Part shown: positions 55,876 to 64,000 of the stretch, one piece after another | Layout: each line of letters begins with the position of its first letter | Numbering within the stretch: position 1 is the first letter of the stretch | DNA from: Bedellia somnulentella | Taxonomy: Eukaryota > Arthropoda > Insecta > Lepidoptera > Bedelliidae | Reading direction: 5' to 3' | Assembly: GCA_963576735.1 (NCBI GenBank) | Contig: OY755173.1 | Coordinates: 18,756,873-18,820,872 of the forward strand | Length of the DNA: 64,000 nt | Notes under the pieces: generated by a model | The model's input: the letters and a program-made list of their open reading frames with translations, nothing else | What the model was told of the DNA's origin: nothing | Databases searched by the model: none | Translations under genes and position numbers: made by a program

Positions 55876-56047
55876 CTCAAACGTTCACGCCCAATATCCC
55901 CAAAGGGGTTAGCAGAGGAGTAATACTTCTGAATATCACGTGACATTGTCACCTGTTGTTCAGAGTATCCACGATTTGCTTGGACAGTGTTCTCACGTTA
56001 TACAGGGCAGACCTATCGGCGTTTTGAACAAATAAACTGTCACATGA
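55876..56047 (-). mobile_element. S1 SINE fragment inside T repeat copy 2
   Basis: AACGTTCACGCCCAATATCC, CAAAGGGGTTAGCAGAGG and GTCACATGATTGTGAG. Same breakpoints as in T copy 1. Confidence 0.85.
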
Positions 56048-57033
56048 TTGTGAGTTCCAACAGTCCCCTCGATTTCCCGGGATGCCATCACCAGATCCTG
56101 GTCTCATAGTACTTTCTCGGTAAATAACATACCAAAAGAAATGTTAAGTGAACCTGTACTTCTTTTCATAAAAGCTACGAAGAAGAGTATAAATCTATAT
56201 AGAATGTTGAAATAACTGTTTCCTAACTCCTAGTGATTGAGGACCCACACCTTCCATCATCAGCTCAGCAGCGTAACAAAATGATTTTCAGAAGCAAATG
56301 CCAATATAAGTTCAGAAAATATGTAAAACGCGGTACATTTGCCTATAAAAATGAGGGTTCCCCTCGATTTCTCCAGGATCCCGTCATCAGACCCTGATAT
56401 CCTCATCATGGTACCAATCCGGGAGTATCTTCTTTCGGATAATAAAATAATAATCAAAATCAGTTCATAAATGGCGAAGTAATCGGCGAACAAACATACG
56501 GTCGAGTTGAGAACACTCCTTTTTTTGAAGTCGGTTAAAAAGTGTTGTTAGTTACATTATTTATAGCTCGAGAACAGATGAACCGATCTGGCTGAAATTG
56601 TTGGAGAGATAGCTTTAAACCAGAAAAAGGACATAGGATATAAATCATCACGCTACATATCGTAGGGGGTAAGCAGTAAAAAATACTTAACACCACCCAT
56701 GTCCGTGTCCACAACCACCACAAGCCAGGGCGAATCCACTTGTGGGATTATAAAAGAGATTTATAGACCGTTACATTATATTTATAAATATTTAAAATTG
56801 CCTCAACTTATCAGAAAAGCGCTCAGTCCAAAGTAATGATGAATTGCGCTGTCACAAAAAGTAAGATTCTAATGACTTTGATGAATTAATGAATATACTT
56901 GTGAACTTTGCCGAGATTAATACATTAATTAGCAGTTTGTTTCAGATTTTAAAGCTATTGGCTTTTAAGTATTTAAAGCGTTTAAAAGATCTACTTACTT
57001 TTCTTTTCAAATATTTACGTATACTCATTTCCA

Positions 57034-57259
57034 TTGCTGTGTAGTGTCGGCTTAGAATAGCACTGCCCCTTTTCTTCCGGTGGGTGAACGTAAGAGGCGA
57101 CTAACGGTATTGCGGCTTTTTAAGGGATTTTTGGGCGATGCGGTTGGAGACCCATCACCAACAACCTTTATTTTACCATCTTTTCCCCACGCAACTTCCA
57201 AAAGTGGCTAATTCACTAGCCCTTCTAGGGATTTATAGCCGTGAGTATATGTATGTATG
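57034..57259 (+). mobile_element. S2 element with 9-bp target duplication
   Basis: TCATTTCCA flanks it at 57025-57033 and 57260-57268. A small deletion removes the GAGGAATTTCTAATTCC segment. Confidence 0.9.
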
Positions 57260-57479
57260 TCATTTCCAATTATGTTTTCTTTCATTTATTTTATAATACA
57301 TAACTACTTAATTCCGAATTTCAAGCCGAAAATATACAATCCAAAAAACCCCTCGATATATCTTTAGAACTGCCAATTCTTCAGTCAGTTTTGGTTTAGG
57401 GCTGAGAATTTTGTAGAATGTTATTTGTACAACCATCTTTCTTCTTGCTATGTTCTACGAAGCGACTAAAATAGACGAC

Positions 57480-57950
57480 AGCCGAGGCCAAATGGATAGG
57501 CAACTAGCTTCTCAGTCCAGAGGTTACGGGTTCGATCCCCGCTGAGATCAACATTTATGTGATGAGCATAATTTATTGTTTCTTAGTCTTGATTGTTACT
57601 TATATGTGTATTAAATAATACATATAAATAATACATTATATAATAAAAAATACGCCGTGTAGTGTCGGCTTAGAATAACACTACCCTATTTCTACCCGTG
57701 GGTGATCTTAAGAGGCGACTAAGGGTATAGGGGCATCTTAAGTGATTTTTGGGCGATGCTGTTGGAGACCCGTCACCAAAAACATTTATTTCTCATTTCA
57801 AAGCACTGGCTACCCCGTTAAGGGATTAATAGCCGTGAGTATATTGTATGTATGTAAATAATAATAAATATATCGTTCAGTTAGTATCCCGTTATAAAAG
57901 TCTTACTTAGTTTGGGGCTAACTTGATCTGTGTATAATATTTCAGTATAT
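57480..57950 (+). mobile_element. S3 tRNA-headed SINE (interrupted by S2)
   Basis: GCCGAGGCCAAATGGATAGG, GGTTACGGGTTCGATCCCCG (B box), ATTTATGTGATGAGCATAAT; then, after S2, AGTTAGTATCCCG and TTAGTTTGGGGCTAACTTGA with TCTGTGTATAATAT. It is the fuller of the two S3 copies. Confidence 0.78.
57654..57856 (+). mobile_element. S2 element inside S3
   Basis: GCCGTGTAGTGTCGGCTTAG to AGCCGTGAGTATATTGTATG, with a deletion of the CAACTTCCAAAAGTGG region. Confidence 0.85.
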
Positions 57951-58247
57951 ATTTATTTATTTAGAATAAAATGGCTGCCCAACTTTGCTTTGATACCCAT
58001 CACCAACTATCGTTTAATTTACTACCCTTTTCCCACTCAACTTAAACTCAAACATTCACGCCGTATATCCCGAAAGGGTTGGCAGAGGTCTTCACCTGGT
58101 GTTCAGAGTAGCCACGTTTGCTTGGACAATGTACTCACGTGGGGGGCTAGCCTGTCGCAGTTTGATACGAATACACACTCACTTGTCTAAGTACATTTTG
58201 TACATGTGGGTTTCCTCACGATATATGAACCCCCGCCACTCATTTAT

Positions 58248-58660
58248 AAAAAAAAACATTTATTTCAGGCTAGTAGCCCATATTTAGCCATTACATACAA
58301 CACAAAATGAAAACTACAAAATACAAATAAATTAAAATTATAAAAACATGTCAATTAAAAGTTATGTCCCAAAGAATGAAATCAAAATAATAAAAATCAA
58401 TAAAAAAGAAAATTCATCAAAAAAAAAAAGTAATAATCAATAAAATAAATAAAATTCAAAATAAAATAAAATTAAAATTAATTAAAATTTATAATTACTT
58501 TACAAACTATAGTACGAGGGGTGATGCGCTGGCATGTAACTGCATCCACCTCCTCATCATCGGCGAGTCCCAGCGCTCGGACAATGCTCTCAGGATTCCA
58601 TTAGTGCTAGCCTGCAGGCGCCTCAATAACGAGGCGCTCCGTTTCCTCACAACCACAACA
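58248..58660 (-). pseudogene. LINE 3' fragment inside S1
   Basis: Minus strand. The coding part at about 58495-58660 reads RKRSASLLRRLQASTNGILR, then ALSERWDSPMMRRWMQLHAS, the C-terminal tail type also seen at 17495-17745. An AT-rich 3' UTR follows, with ATGGGCTACTAGCCTGAAAT and a TAAATGT-type end at 58248. The rest of the LINE is missing, so it is a 5'-truncated insertion. CR1-like affinity is inferred from wording, not proven. Confidence 0.62.
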
Positions 58661-58689
58661 CAACACATTTATCACAACCATGATAAATT

Positions 58690-58943
58690 ACATACATACA
58701 TATACTCACGGCTAAATTTCCCTAGAAGGGGTAGCCAGAGAGAGGGTAGCTAGGAATTTATAATTCCTTAGCCACTTTTAGAAGTTGAGCGCGGAAAAGA
58801 TGGTAAAAATAAAGGTTTTTGGTGATGGGTCTCCAACCGCATCGCCCAAATATCCAATAAAAAGCCCCAAAACCCTTAGTCGCCTTTTACGACACTCGTG
58901 GGTAGAAAGGGGTAGCGACATTCTAAACCGGTACTACACGGCT
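58690..58943 (-). mobile_element. S2 element inside the split S1
   Basis: CATACATACATATACTCACG, CTCCAACCGCATCGCCC and ACCGGTACTACACGGC; of the GCCGTGTAGT subtype. GATAAATTA occurs on both sides. Confidence 0.85.
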
Positions 58944-59131
58944 AATAACGATAAATTAACATACTAATAATGATAAATTAACCACACATATGTCTTAAGA
59001 AAAGACAAAATGGTGTAGGCCCGTCCCGTGATTTGAACCCTCATCGTCTGTACGATAAGGGATGTTCTACCGACCGAGCTATCACGGTTGCTCCATATAT
59101 ATAGGATTTATTTGCTTGCAGCATCGCTTTC

Positions 59132-59311
59132 GAGTGGAAACCACCGGACAGCAAGTGAGCCCGCGGCCGTCCCGTACACACTTGGCGCCGGAGCGTGGAG
59201 AGCGAGCTGCGAGCGGCGGGACTGAGCTGGAGTGCGGCCAGGGAAGTCGCGGCAGACAGGAAGGCGTGGCGGGAGCTTGTGCAGGCCCTGTGCACCAGTG
59301 GGGTGCCGTAG
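59132..59311 (+). pseudogene. LINE protein C-terminal fragment (GC-rich island)
   Basis: One frame reads RGRPVHTWRRSVESELRAAG, then LSWSAAREVAADRKAWRELV and QALCTSGVP before TAG at 59309-59311. This GRP.TWRR..E..R..G..W......A.DR..W pattern is characteristic of C-termini of several non-LTR retrotransposon proteins. A stop lies just upstream (before ARGRP), and no polymerase is present. The island is much richer in G+C than its surroundings. The two other open frames across it are shadows caused by the high G+C content. Clade not determined. Confidence 0.6.
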
Positions 59312-59390
59312 GACGACAACAACAACAGTGTGGGCTAATAATAACACACAATAGTTGCCGTTGGTGTCGTCCGAGCTGCCTCTGGGTTTG

Positions 59391-59526
59391 TGGCTTTTAA
59401 GTAATTGTTGGGCTATACGGCTGCAAACCCATCATTTAAACTGAGAAACCAATAAATTCTGAAGTTCTGGCTAGAACCTCTGACTACCCCTTTTAGGGAT
59501 TTATAGCCGTGAGGATGAGTAAGTAG
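59391..59526 (+). mobile_element. S2 element, 5'-truncated
   Basis: TGGCTTTTAAGTAATTGTTG, CTCTGACTACCCCTTTTAGG and GATTTATAGCCGTGAGGATG. Confidence 0.7.
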
Positions 59527-59540
59527 GTACTTATAAAGGA

Positions 59541-60558
59541 CTAGCTGACCCCACAGACTTCGTACTGTCAAAAGTGTAGACTTTCACGTCGTCAAACTGA
59601 AATATTTAACTGACCTGTTGAGGGTCTCTGTCATGCGATGAGAAAAAAGGTGTTTTTCATAGTGTCCTCACAATTTTTTCACTTTATAAATTTTAAGTTT
59701 ATAAGTATAGTAGTTTCGGCTGAGCATTGATTCTTAGTCAGTTAGTCTGTTTCACCATTTTTGAAGAAAATTTATTGATCTCTTGATTTTTCAGGGATAA
59801 AAAGTGTCCTATTGTGTTAATTGGGATCATTATCTGGCTTCCTGTAAATTTTATTTTAAATATGTTCTGTGAATTAGTCTTCATTTAGCTACAAACATCT
59901 AAACTTTCACATTTATAATATTAATAGGATAAGGCTTAAACATAAGCTTCTCGCGCAGGTGACCTCGCTCGCCGGCCAGCGCAGCGTCTTGGCGTGCGCT
60001 TCATGCACGCGTGTAAATTTTGTTACGGAGTAAAATTAAAATTGTATTATCTTCTAAGATGTTTATTTAAAGTAAGTGATGTCAATGACAATTTTGTGTT
60101 CAATTAAATATTCTCAATCAACAACATATTTATTTGGATAAAAATTAATATTATGTTGATAAAACATTATGGCAATTATGCATTAAATTCGACCAAATTT
60201 ATTTACCATAAAAATGGTTATAGTAAGTGAAACTTTAAAGTTAGACATATACTGTCGCGGGCATTTTTTTAGATCATTTAAAGAGAAATAATTCTTTAAT
60301 ACATTTTTTTGGGTAACTTAAACCGTTTACGCAGCGCACACAACGGAAGCCTTAGTATGAATAATTATCCCCGTTTTTGCAACATTATTCACTGATAGTT
60401 TGCTCCTGTTGATCGCAGCGTGATGATATATAGCCTAAAACCTTCCTCAATAAATGGCCTATCCAACACAAAAAGAATTTTTCAATTTGATCTGGTAGTT
60501 CCTGAGATCCTAGCGTTCAAACAAACAAACTCTTCAGCTTTATAATATTAAGTATAGA
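59541..60558 (-). mobile_element. non-autonomous Helitron family A, copy 2
   Basis: CTAGCTGACCCCACAGACTT at the left (3' end) and CAGCTTTATAATATTAAGTA at the right (5' end). About 1,018 bp with no Rep/helicase frame. It lacks the S1 insertion of copy 1 and so provides its empty site. Confidence 0.8.
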
Positions 60559-60597
60559 TTTAACATTCATACGAAAGATTTACAGATAAACGGGGTT

Positions 60598-61160
60598 TCC
60601 CAGTAACATATGTAAGTTAATATTGAATATTTTCGCTCCGGAAAATATTATAATTCTCATGTAAATCTAGCAACATAAAATAATAAAACATTTAAACGAA
60701 TTGAGCTGTACCTTATTTATTCTCTTAGACTTTGTTCCTTAGGTTTTGAATATGTTAGGAATATGTGGTTGATAATAAAAAAACCTTTTTCTATTTTCTG
60801 TTTTTGTCAAATTTGTTACAGATTTGTTGAAATTCTTCCCGTTATGAGATCACAAGATAACATCTTGATGATAAACTTGTATATTGCATAGTATTTAACA
60901 GCATTACAGAATCTCATAATTTGTTTTTAATACTAACTGAAAATTATCTGCGCTAACACACCACTAAAACTGTATACAAATATTCTCCGAGGAAGAAATT
61001 TATATCCCACATAACCCTTTATCGATACTTGGAATTTTATGAAGTATCGCTCAAAAATATTTGATGAATCAGCTTGTTGATGCATCGTGTTTATGTTTGC
61101 ATGCCGGAAAAATTTAACTATCAGTATTCTCAAAGGCTCGATGCTGACGTATGTCAACTT
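60598..61160 (-). repeat. unclassified repeat R, copy 2
   Basis: Inverse complement of the repeat at 53225-54015, for example TATCCCACATAACCCTTTAT and TGTTTGCATGCCGGAAAAAT, without the S2 insertion. Ends not defined. Confidence 0.7.
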
Positions 61161-61190
61161 TTTCTCTCAGACTCAAGTCTCAAGCAATCA

Positions 61191-61905
61191 TTCCGTATAT
61201 TCCCGAAGGGGTTGGCAGAGGTACCATTACTTCTGAACATCATGTGGCATGTGGCATCAAGGCAACCGTGATAGCCCAGTGGGTAGAACACTCGGTTATC
61301 GTGCAAACGACTAGTGTTCAAATCTTGGGTCGGGCCTACACAAATTTGTCTTTTCTAAAGACATATGTGTGGTTAATTTATCATGGTTGTTAACAGTGAG
61401 GGAAAACATCGTGAACTAAGACTAAGTACAACCCACATGGCTGAGTTGTACTTAGTCTTGGACAGTGTATTCGTACAAAACGGCGATAGGCCTGCCCCTT
61501 ATCACGTGAGTACACTGTCCATGCAAAACGTGGGTACTCTGAACACCAGGTGACAAAGTGACGTGATGTTCAGAAGTATTAGTACCTCTGCCAACCCCTT
61601 AGGGGATATTCGGCGTGAACGTTTATGTTATGTTATGTTATCATGTGATATTGTGACCTGGTGTTTAGACACGTTTTGTTTGGACAGTATACTTATGTGA
61701 TACTATCGCCGTTTTTTAAGAATATACTGTCACATGAGAAAGCAAAACTTAGCCAAGTGGATTTCCTCACATTTTTTTTCGCTCACCGTTAACAACCATG
61801 ATAAATTCATGAAAAAACAAATTTGTGTAGACCCGACCCGGGATTGAAACCCTCATCGTCTGTACGATACGCGTTGTTCTACCCACTGAGCTATCACGGT
61901 TGTCC
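61191..61905 (-). mobile_element. older S1 SINE split by a younger S1
   Basis: Minus strand: the 3' part is 61191-61258 (CCGTATATTCCCGAAGGGGT to GAACATCATG) and the remainder 61644-61905 ends with the tRNA-like head at CTGAGCTATCACGGTTGTCC. ATCATGTG is found on both sides of the insertion. Confidence 0.72.
61261..61640 (+). mobile_element. S1 SINE, full length, inside another S1
   Basis: AACCGTGATAGCCCAGTGGG head, full body, CCCCTTAGGGGATATTCGGC end and TTATG tail. Within the body, ACTAAGTACAACCCACATGG is a small local rearrangement next to GCTGAGTTGTACTTAGTC. Confidence 0.88.
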
Positions 61906-62077
61906 ACAAATCAGTTAACTAAAAACGCGCTTAATTCACGCTACAATACCGATAATAAGAATCGAGTCAATAACTCAATAATATTCGACCGCAATCGGAG
62001 CGCGTTACCCAAACAATGTTAACAATGCTCTATTCTCGTCAGCCGTGCGCCGCATATCATCTCACGACAAATATAAA

Positions 62078-62169
62078 CAATACTAATATTAATAAATTTC
62101 TTCGCTTAATTCCGCTAAATAATTTTATTTAGCCGAATTAAGCGAAGAAATTTATTAATATTAGTATTG
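62078..62169. repeat. large palindrome, 44-bp arms
   Basis: 62078-62121 pairs with 62126-62169 with a single mismatch and a 4-base loop (ATTT). The arms contain TTCTTCGCTTAATTC. It lies about 120 bp from the broken 3' end of the mariner. Confidence 0.92.
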
Positions 62170-62292
62170 CTATGGATTTCCGCAAAGTAACGCCTGATTC
62201 AATCCAAAATATAAACAAACCAATATAAAGCAGCACTAACGTCACGAGCCCCGAGTTTCTGAAAGATGAGATCGTTTTAGATATTCTGGAAT

Positions 62293-63260
62293 CTACGTGT
62301 TTGGATCCGGGGCCGAAAATAGATATGGTGCTTCTTTGCTTTTAAACCCCTTCCCCTTAACTTTTTCTTTGATTTTTGGAAACAAGTAAAAATCACCAGG
62401 CGCTAGGTCAGGGAAATATGGCGGGTGAGGGAGAATTGACACATTTTTCGAGTTGAAAAAGTCTAGTATTCTGGCAGACGTGTCCGGAGCTGCATTGTCG
62501 TGGTGCCAGAGAAGGTACCGGATTCCTGATTTCGGTCGCTTGTCACACCAAGCTGATATTACTATTGGAGCACAAACTGTCACATACCATTCGGAGTTCA
62601 CCGTTCTTTCATTCTCTAGCACAACAGTAGCAATATGACCCATTTTGCAGAAAAAAGAGGCGACCATTTGTTTCTGTGTGCTTCTTGCACGGCGACATTT
62701 CGTTGAAGTTGGCTCGTCTTCAAAGCACCATACAGTCGACTGTCGCTTTGATTCGGGATCATAGTTATATAGCCATGTTTCGTCACCAGTCAGTATATCT
62801 TATACGCTTTTTTCACGCATCCGTTGAATTTATCTATCATGAATAGGCACCAATCCACCCGACGGTCTTTCTTCTCATCGGTAAGTTTGTGCGGCACCTA
62901 CCTCAAACAACGTTTACGGAGAGAAAGGTGTTCGTGAATTATGGTTTGCATTGCTGTTGATCCAATTCCTAGTTCTCGCTCTAGCTCTACATATGTAATT
63001 CGTCGGTTTTCGCGAATAAGTTTTTCGACTGCACGAACGTTTTCTTGCGTGACCGCAGTTGGCGGCCGTCCTGTCTTCGCTTCATCTTCGAGACATCCCC
63101 GTCCTCTTTTAAATTCAGCAAACCAATTGAATACTGGTGCTCGGGAACAAGCAGGCTCACTAAAAGTAGTAGCCAAAAGTTCAAAACAATATTGAGGCTT
63201 TAAACCTTTTTTAAAGACATAATAAATCATAGCGCGAAAATCACGTCGACTGAGCTCCAT
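62293..63260 (-). pseudogene. mariner transposase, inactivated
   Basis: Mariner transposase cuts and pastes its element at TA. It starts MELSRRDFRAMIYYVFKKGL at 63260. Seen: helix-turn-helix region (FNWFAEFKRGRGCLEDE, GRPPTAVT, ITYVELERELGIGSTAMQ); catalytic D in LTGDETW (codon at 62782-62784), D in HHDNAAP (62497-62499) and D in APGDFYLFPK (62392-62394), spaced DX34D as in mariners. Damage: TAG at 62898-62900 just after RKRCLR, a frameshift between about 62795 and 62815 in the AAAAAAG region, and an altered, early C-terminus ending SAPDPNT at 62293. All three aspartates survive, but no complete protein can be made. The usual last ~40 residues are missing, in line with the absent 3' terminus. 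Confidence 0.88.
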
Positions 63261-63440
63261 TGTTGCAAGTGAATTCCCGACAGTTTCTCGGAAAAATGAT
63301 GCTCATTCAAATAAAAAATAAATAAAAGGAGTGTGTTCTATATTCAAATATGTCAATAAAAAACCAGCCTATAAGATGGTGTATAGCTTGCCATCGTCAA
63401 TTAAATGGGAAAAGAGTAACTTCTTTTGGCATGCCCCTCG
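62293..63440 (-). mobile_element. mariner-type transposon, 3'-truncated
   Basis: The 5' end on the minus strand reads CGAGGGGCATGCCAAAAGAA from 63440, preceded by TA (63441-63442), which fits a mariner terminus at its TA target. The transposase follows. No matching terminus is visible below 62293. Confidence 0.8.
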
Positions 63441-63442
63441 TA

Positions 63443-63763
63443 ATTGCAGATAACTCTTATTGATTGCACTTTAAAAATAAAAGTAGGCTATGATATAAAT
63501 CAAATCGATTTCTAACGGAAATTTCATGATTTTTAACCGAATTTGCTATAATAGCTTGAAACTTACTATTTCGTCACGTTCCGTACGTGAATAATGGCGA
63601 CAAATTAATGGATGTGGACCTTTTGAAGTGATTGATAAGTTATGTGGTTAGAAACTTATACCGAACGACCCTTCATTTCATCGACTCCATCGCGTCTTTC
63701 AAGATAGTTACGTCAATTTCAGTAAAAGAAGAAGAAGGTTCAGTTTATTATATACCCGTTTGA
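63443..63763. other. unclassified stretch
   Basis: No supported feature. Confidence 0.45.
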
Positions 63764-63832
63764 CCGTGCATAGCTCAGTTTGTAGATCACTGTTAATCGT
63801 GCACATCCCAGTTTGGGCCTACACAAATTTGT
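63764..63832 (+). repeat. S1-like tRNA head only
   Basis: GACCGTGCATAGCTCAGTTT (A box), CATCCCAGTTTGGGCCTACA and CAAATTTGTCACG. The S1 body after the first ~70 bases is missing. Confidence 0.6.
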
Positions 63833-63870
63833 CACGTATTCAAACAAAGACCATATCTATGACTAACGCC

Positions 63871-64000
63871 CGATTTCTGAATTGAGTATTCAAGCTGAGA
63901 ACGACTTAAGTATCGTTTTGTCTCATTCAGTTGTTAACATTTCAATGCGACAGAACGATACTTAAGTTGTTCTCAGCTGGAATACTCAATTCAGAAATCG
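63871..64000. mobile_element. fold-back MITE cut by the window edge
   Basis: CGATTTCTGAATTGAGTATT from 63871 is mirrored by AATACTCAATTCAGAAATCG ending at 64000. The arms (about 52 bp, few mismatches) continue through GCTGAGAACGACTTAAGTAT to about 63922 and 63948, around a ~25-bp centre. The true right end lies outside the window. Confidence 0.85.

Larger units (their letters stand above)
55315..56540 (-). repeat. T repeat, copy 2 (with S2 and S1 inside)
   Basis: Inverse orientation to 48512-49290. Ends: TTTAACAAAAAGAAAACCGA at the left and TTTTTTGAAGTCGGTTAAAA at the right, so both ends carry TTTTTAAC and CCGACTTC in inverted arrangement. It sits in the 5' end of Helitron C copy 2. S1 (55876-56047) is at the same site as in copy 1; S2 (55526-55778) is unique to this copy. 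Superfamily unknown. Confidence 0.78.
55290..56742 (+). mobile_element. non-autonomous Helitron family C, copy 2 (interrupted)
   Basis: TCTATATATATAAAA at 55290 and, after the T repeat, GTGTTGTTAGTTACATTATT with AACAGATGAACCGATCTGG and CATCACGCTACATATCGTAG. The 3' end near 56742 is decayed (CCACTTG in place of CCACTAG). Confidence 0.68.
58044..59094 (-). mobile_element. S1 SINE split by a LINE scrap and an S2 copy
   Basis: The S1 3' part is 58044-58222 (AACATTCACGCCGTATATCC to GTTTCCTCACGATAT), a middle scrap is 58661-58689 (ACAACCATGATAAATTA) and the head is 58960-59094 (GATAAATTAACCACACATAT to GAGCTATCACGGTTGC). The pieces are collinear on the minus strand. Confidence 0.75.

Noticed and set aside
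4255..58943. CATACATACATA arrays considered as CRISPR-like or independent microsatellites
   Set aside because: They occur at the 3' end of S2 copies and are element tails; there are no spacers.
59041..59400. Five overlapping open frames of 79-112 codons
   Set aside because: High local G+C removes stop codons in all frames. Only the GRPVHTWRRS frame resembles a known protein type (LINE C-terminus).
36232..60558. Autonomous Helitron
   Set aside because: None of the Helitron copies contains a Rep or helicase reading frame; all are about 0.9-1.1 kb without insertions.

Overview
The window reads as intergenic or intronic DNA from an insect nuclear genome, most likely a moth or butterfly (Lepidoptera). 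It is AT-rich, has no bacterial-style gene packing, and almost every recognisable stretch is a transposable element or a relic of one. The repeat types (tRNA-headed SINEs, short interspersed elements with CATA tails, Helitrons with CTAG ends, RTE/CR1/Jockey-type LINEs, Ty3/Gypsy LTR, mariner and piggyBac relics) match what is known of lepidopteran genomes. I found no convincing host protein-coding gene, no rRNA and no CRISPR array. Species cannot be named from the sequence.

Three short-element families recur. S1 is a tRNA-derived SINE of about 330-370 bp with A and B boxes, a conserved body and a (TTATG)n tail. S2 is about 250 bp, starts GCTGTGTAGTGTCGGC and ends CGTGAGTATATGTATG; more than 30 whole or partial copies lie on both strands, many with 8-13 bp target duplications. 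S3 is a second tRNA-headed SINE (two copies). S1, S2 and the RTE LINE fragments end in the same kind of 3' module (a small CCCC/GGGG hairpin, then GGCGTGA, then a short tandem tail), so I infer that one RTE-type reverse transcriptase mobilises all three.

Layout. 1-20 kb: S1 and S2 insertions, LINE scraps, a small MITE and a decayed ~345-bp tandem repeat. 20.7-21.4 kb: 3' end of an RTE LINE. 23.9-27.4 kb: a complete LTR element with two 493-bp LTRs differing at one base, but a body lacking protease, reverse transcriptase and RNase H. 30.1-31.4 kb: an internally deleted piggyBac-like element. 32.3-35.9 kb: a minus-strand LINE (endonuclease, reverse transcriptase, RNase H) with one stop and one frameshift. 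36.2-41.8 kb: non-autonomous Helitrons, a nearly perfect 1,022-bp tandem duplication and a 626-bp ATAA-flanked element. 42.4-45.5 kb: a 3.07-kb fold-back transposon holding a SINE and a Helitron nested in a Helitron. 46.8-47.7 kb: a 905-bp element with perfect 134-bp inverted termini. 48.5-61.2 kb: dispersed and inverted repeats, Helitrons, S1 and S2 copies. 62.1-64 kb: a 44-bp-arm palindrome, a dead mariner, and a fold-back cut by the window edge.

There is no pathway or operon here. The interactions are parasitic: S1 and S2 probably use RTE proteins, the LTR element must have moved with proteins supplied in trans, and the Helitron, Tc1-like and piggyBac-like copies are non-autonomous. The best targets for follow-up are the shared 3' module, the 1,022-bp duplication, the trans-mobilised LTR element, the palindrome-rich 134-bp TIR element, the 3.07-kb fold-back, and a repeat that seems to have captured a SINE before it spread.
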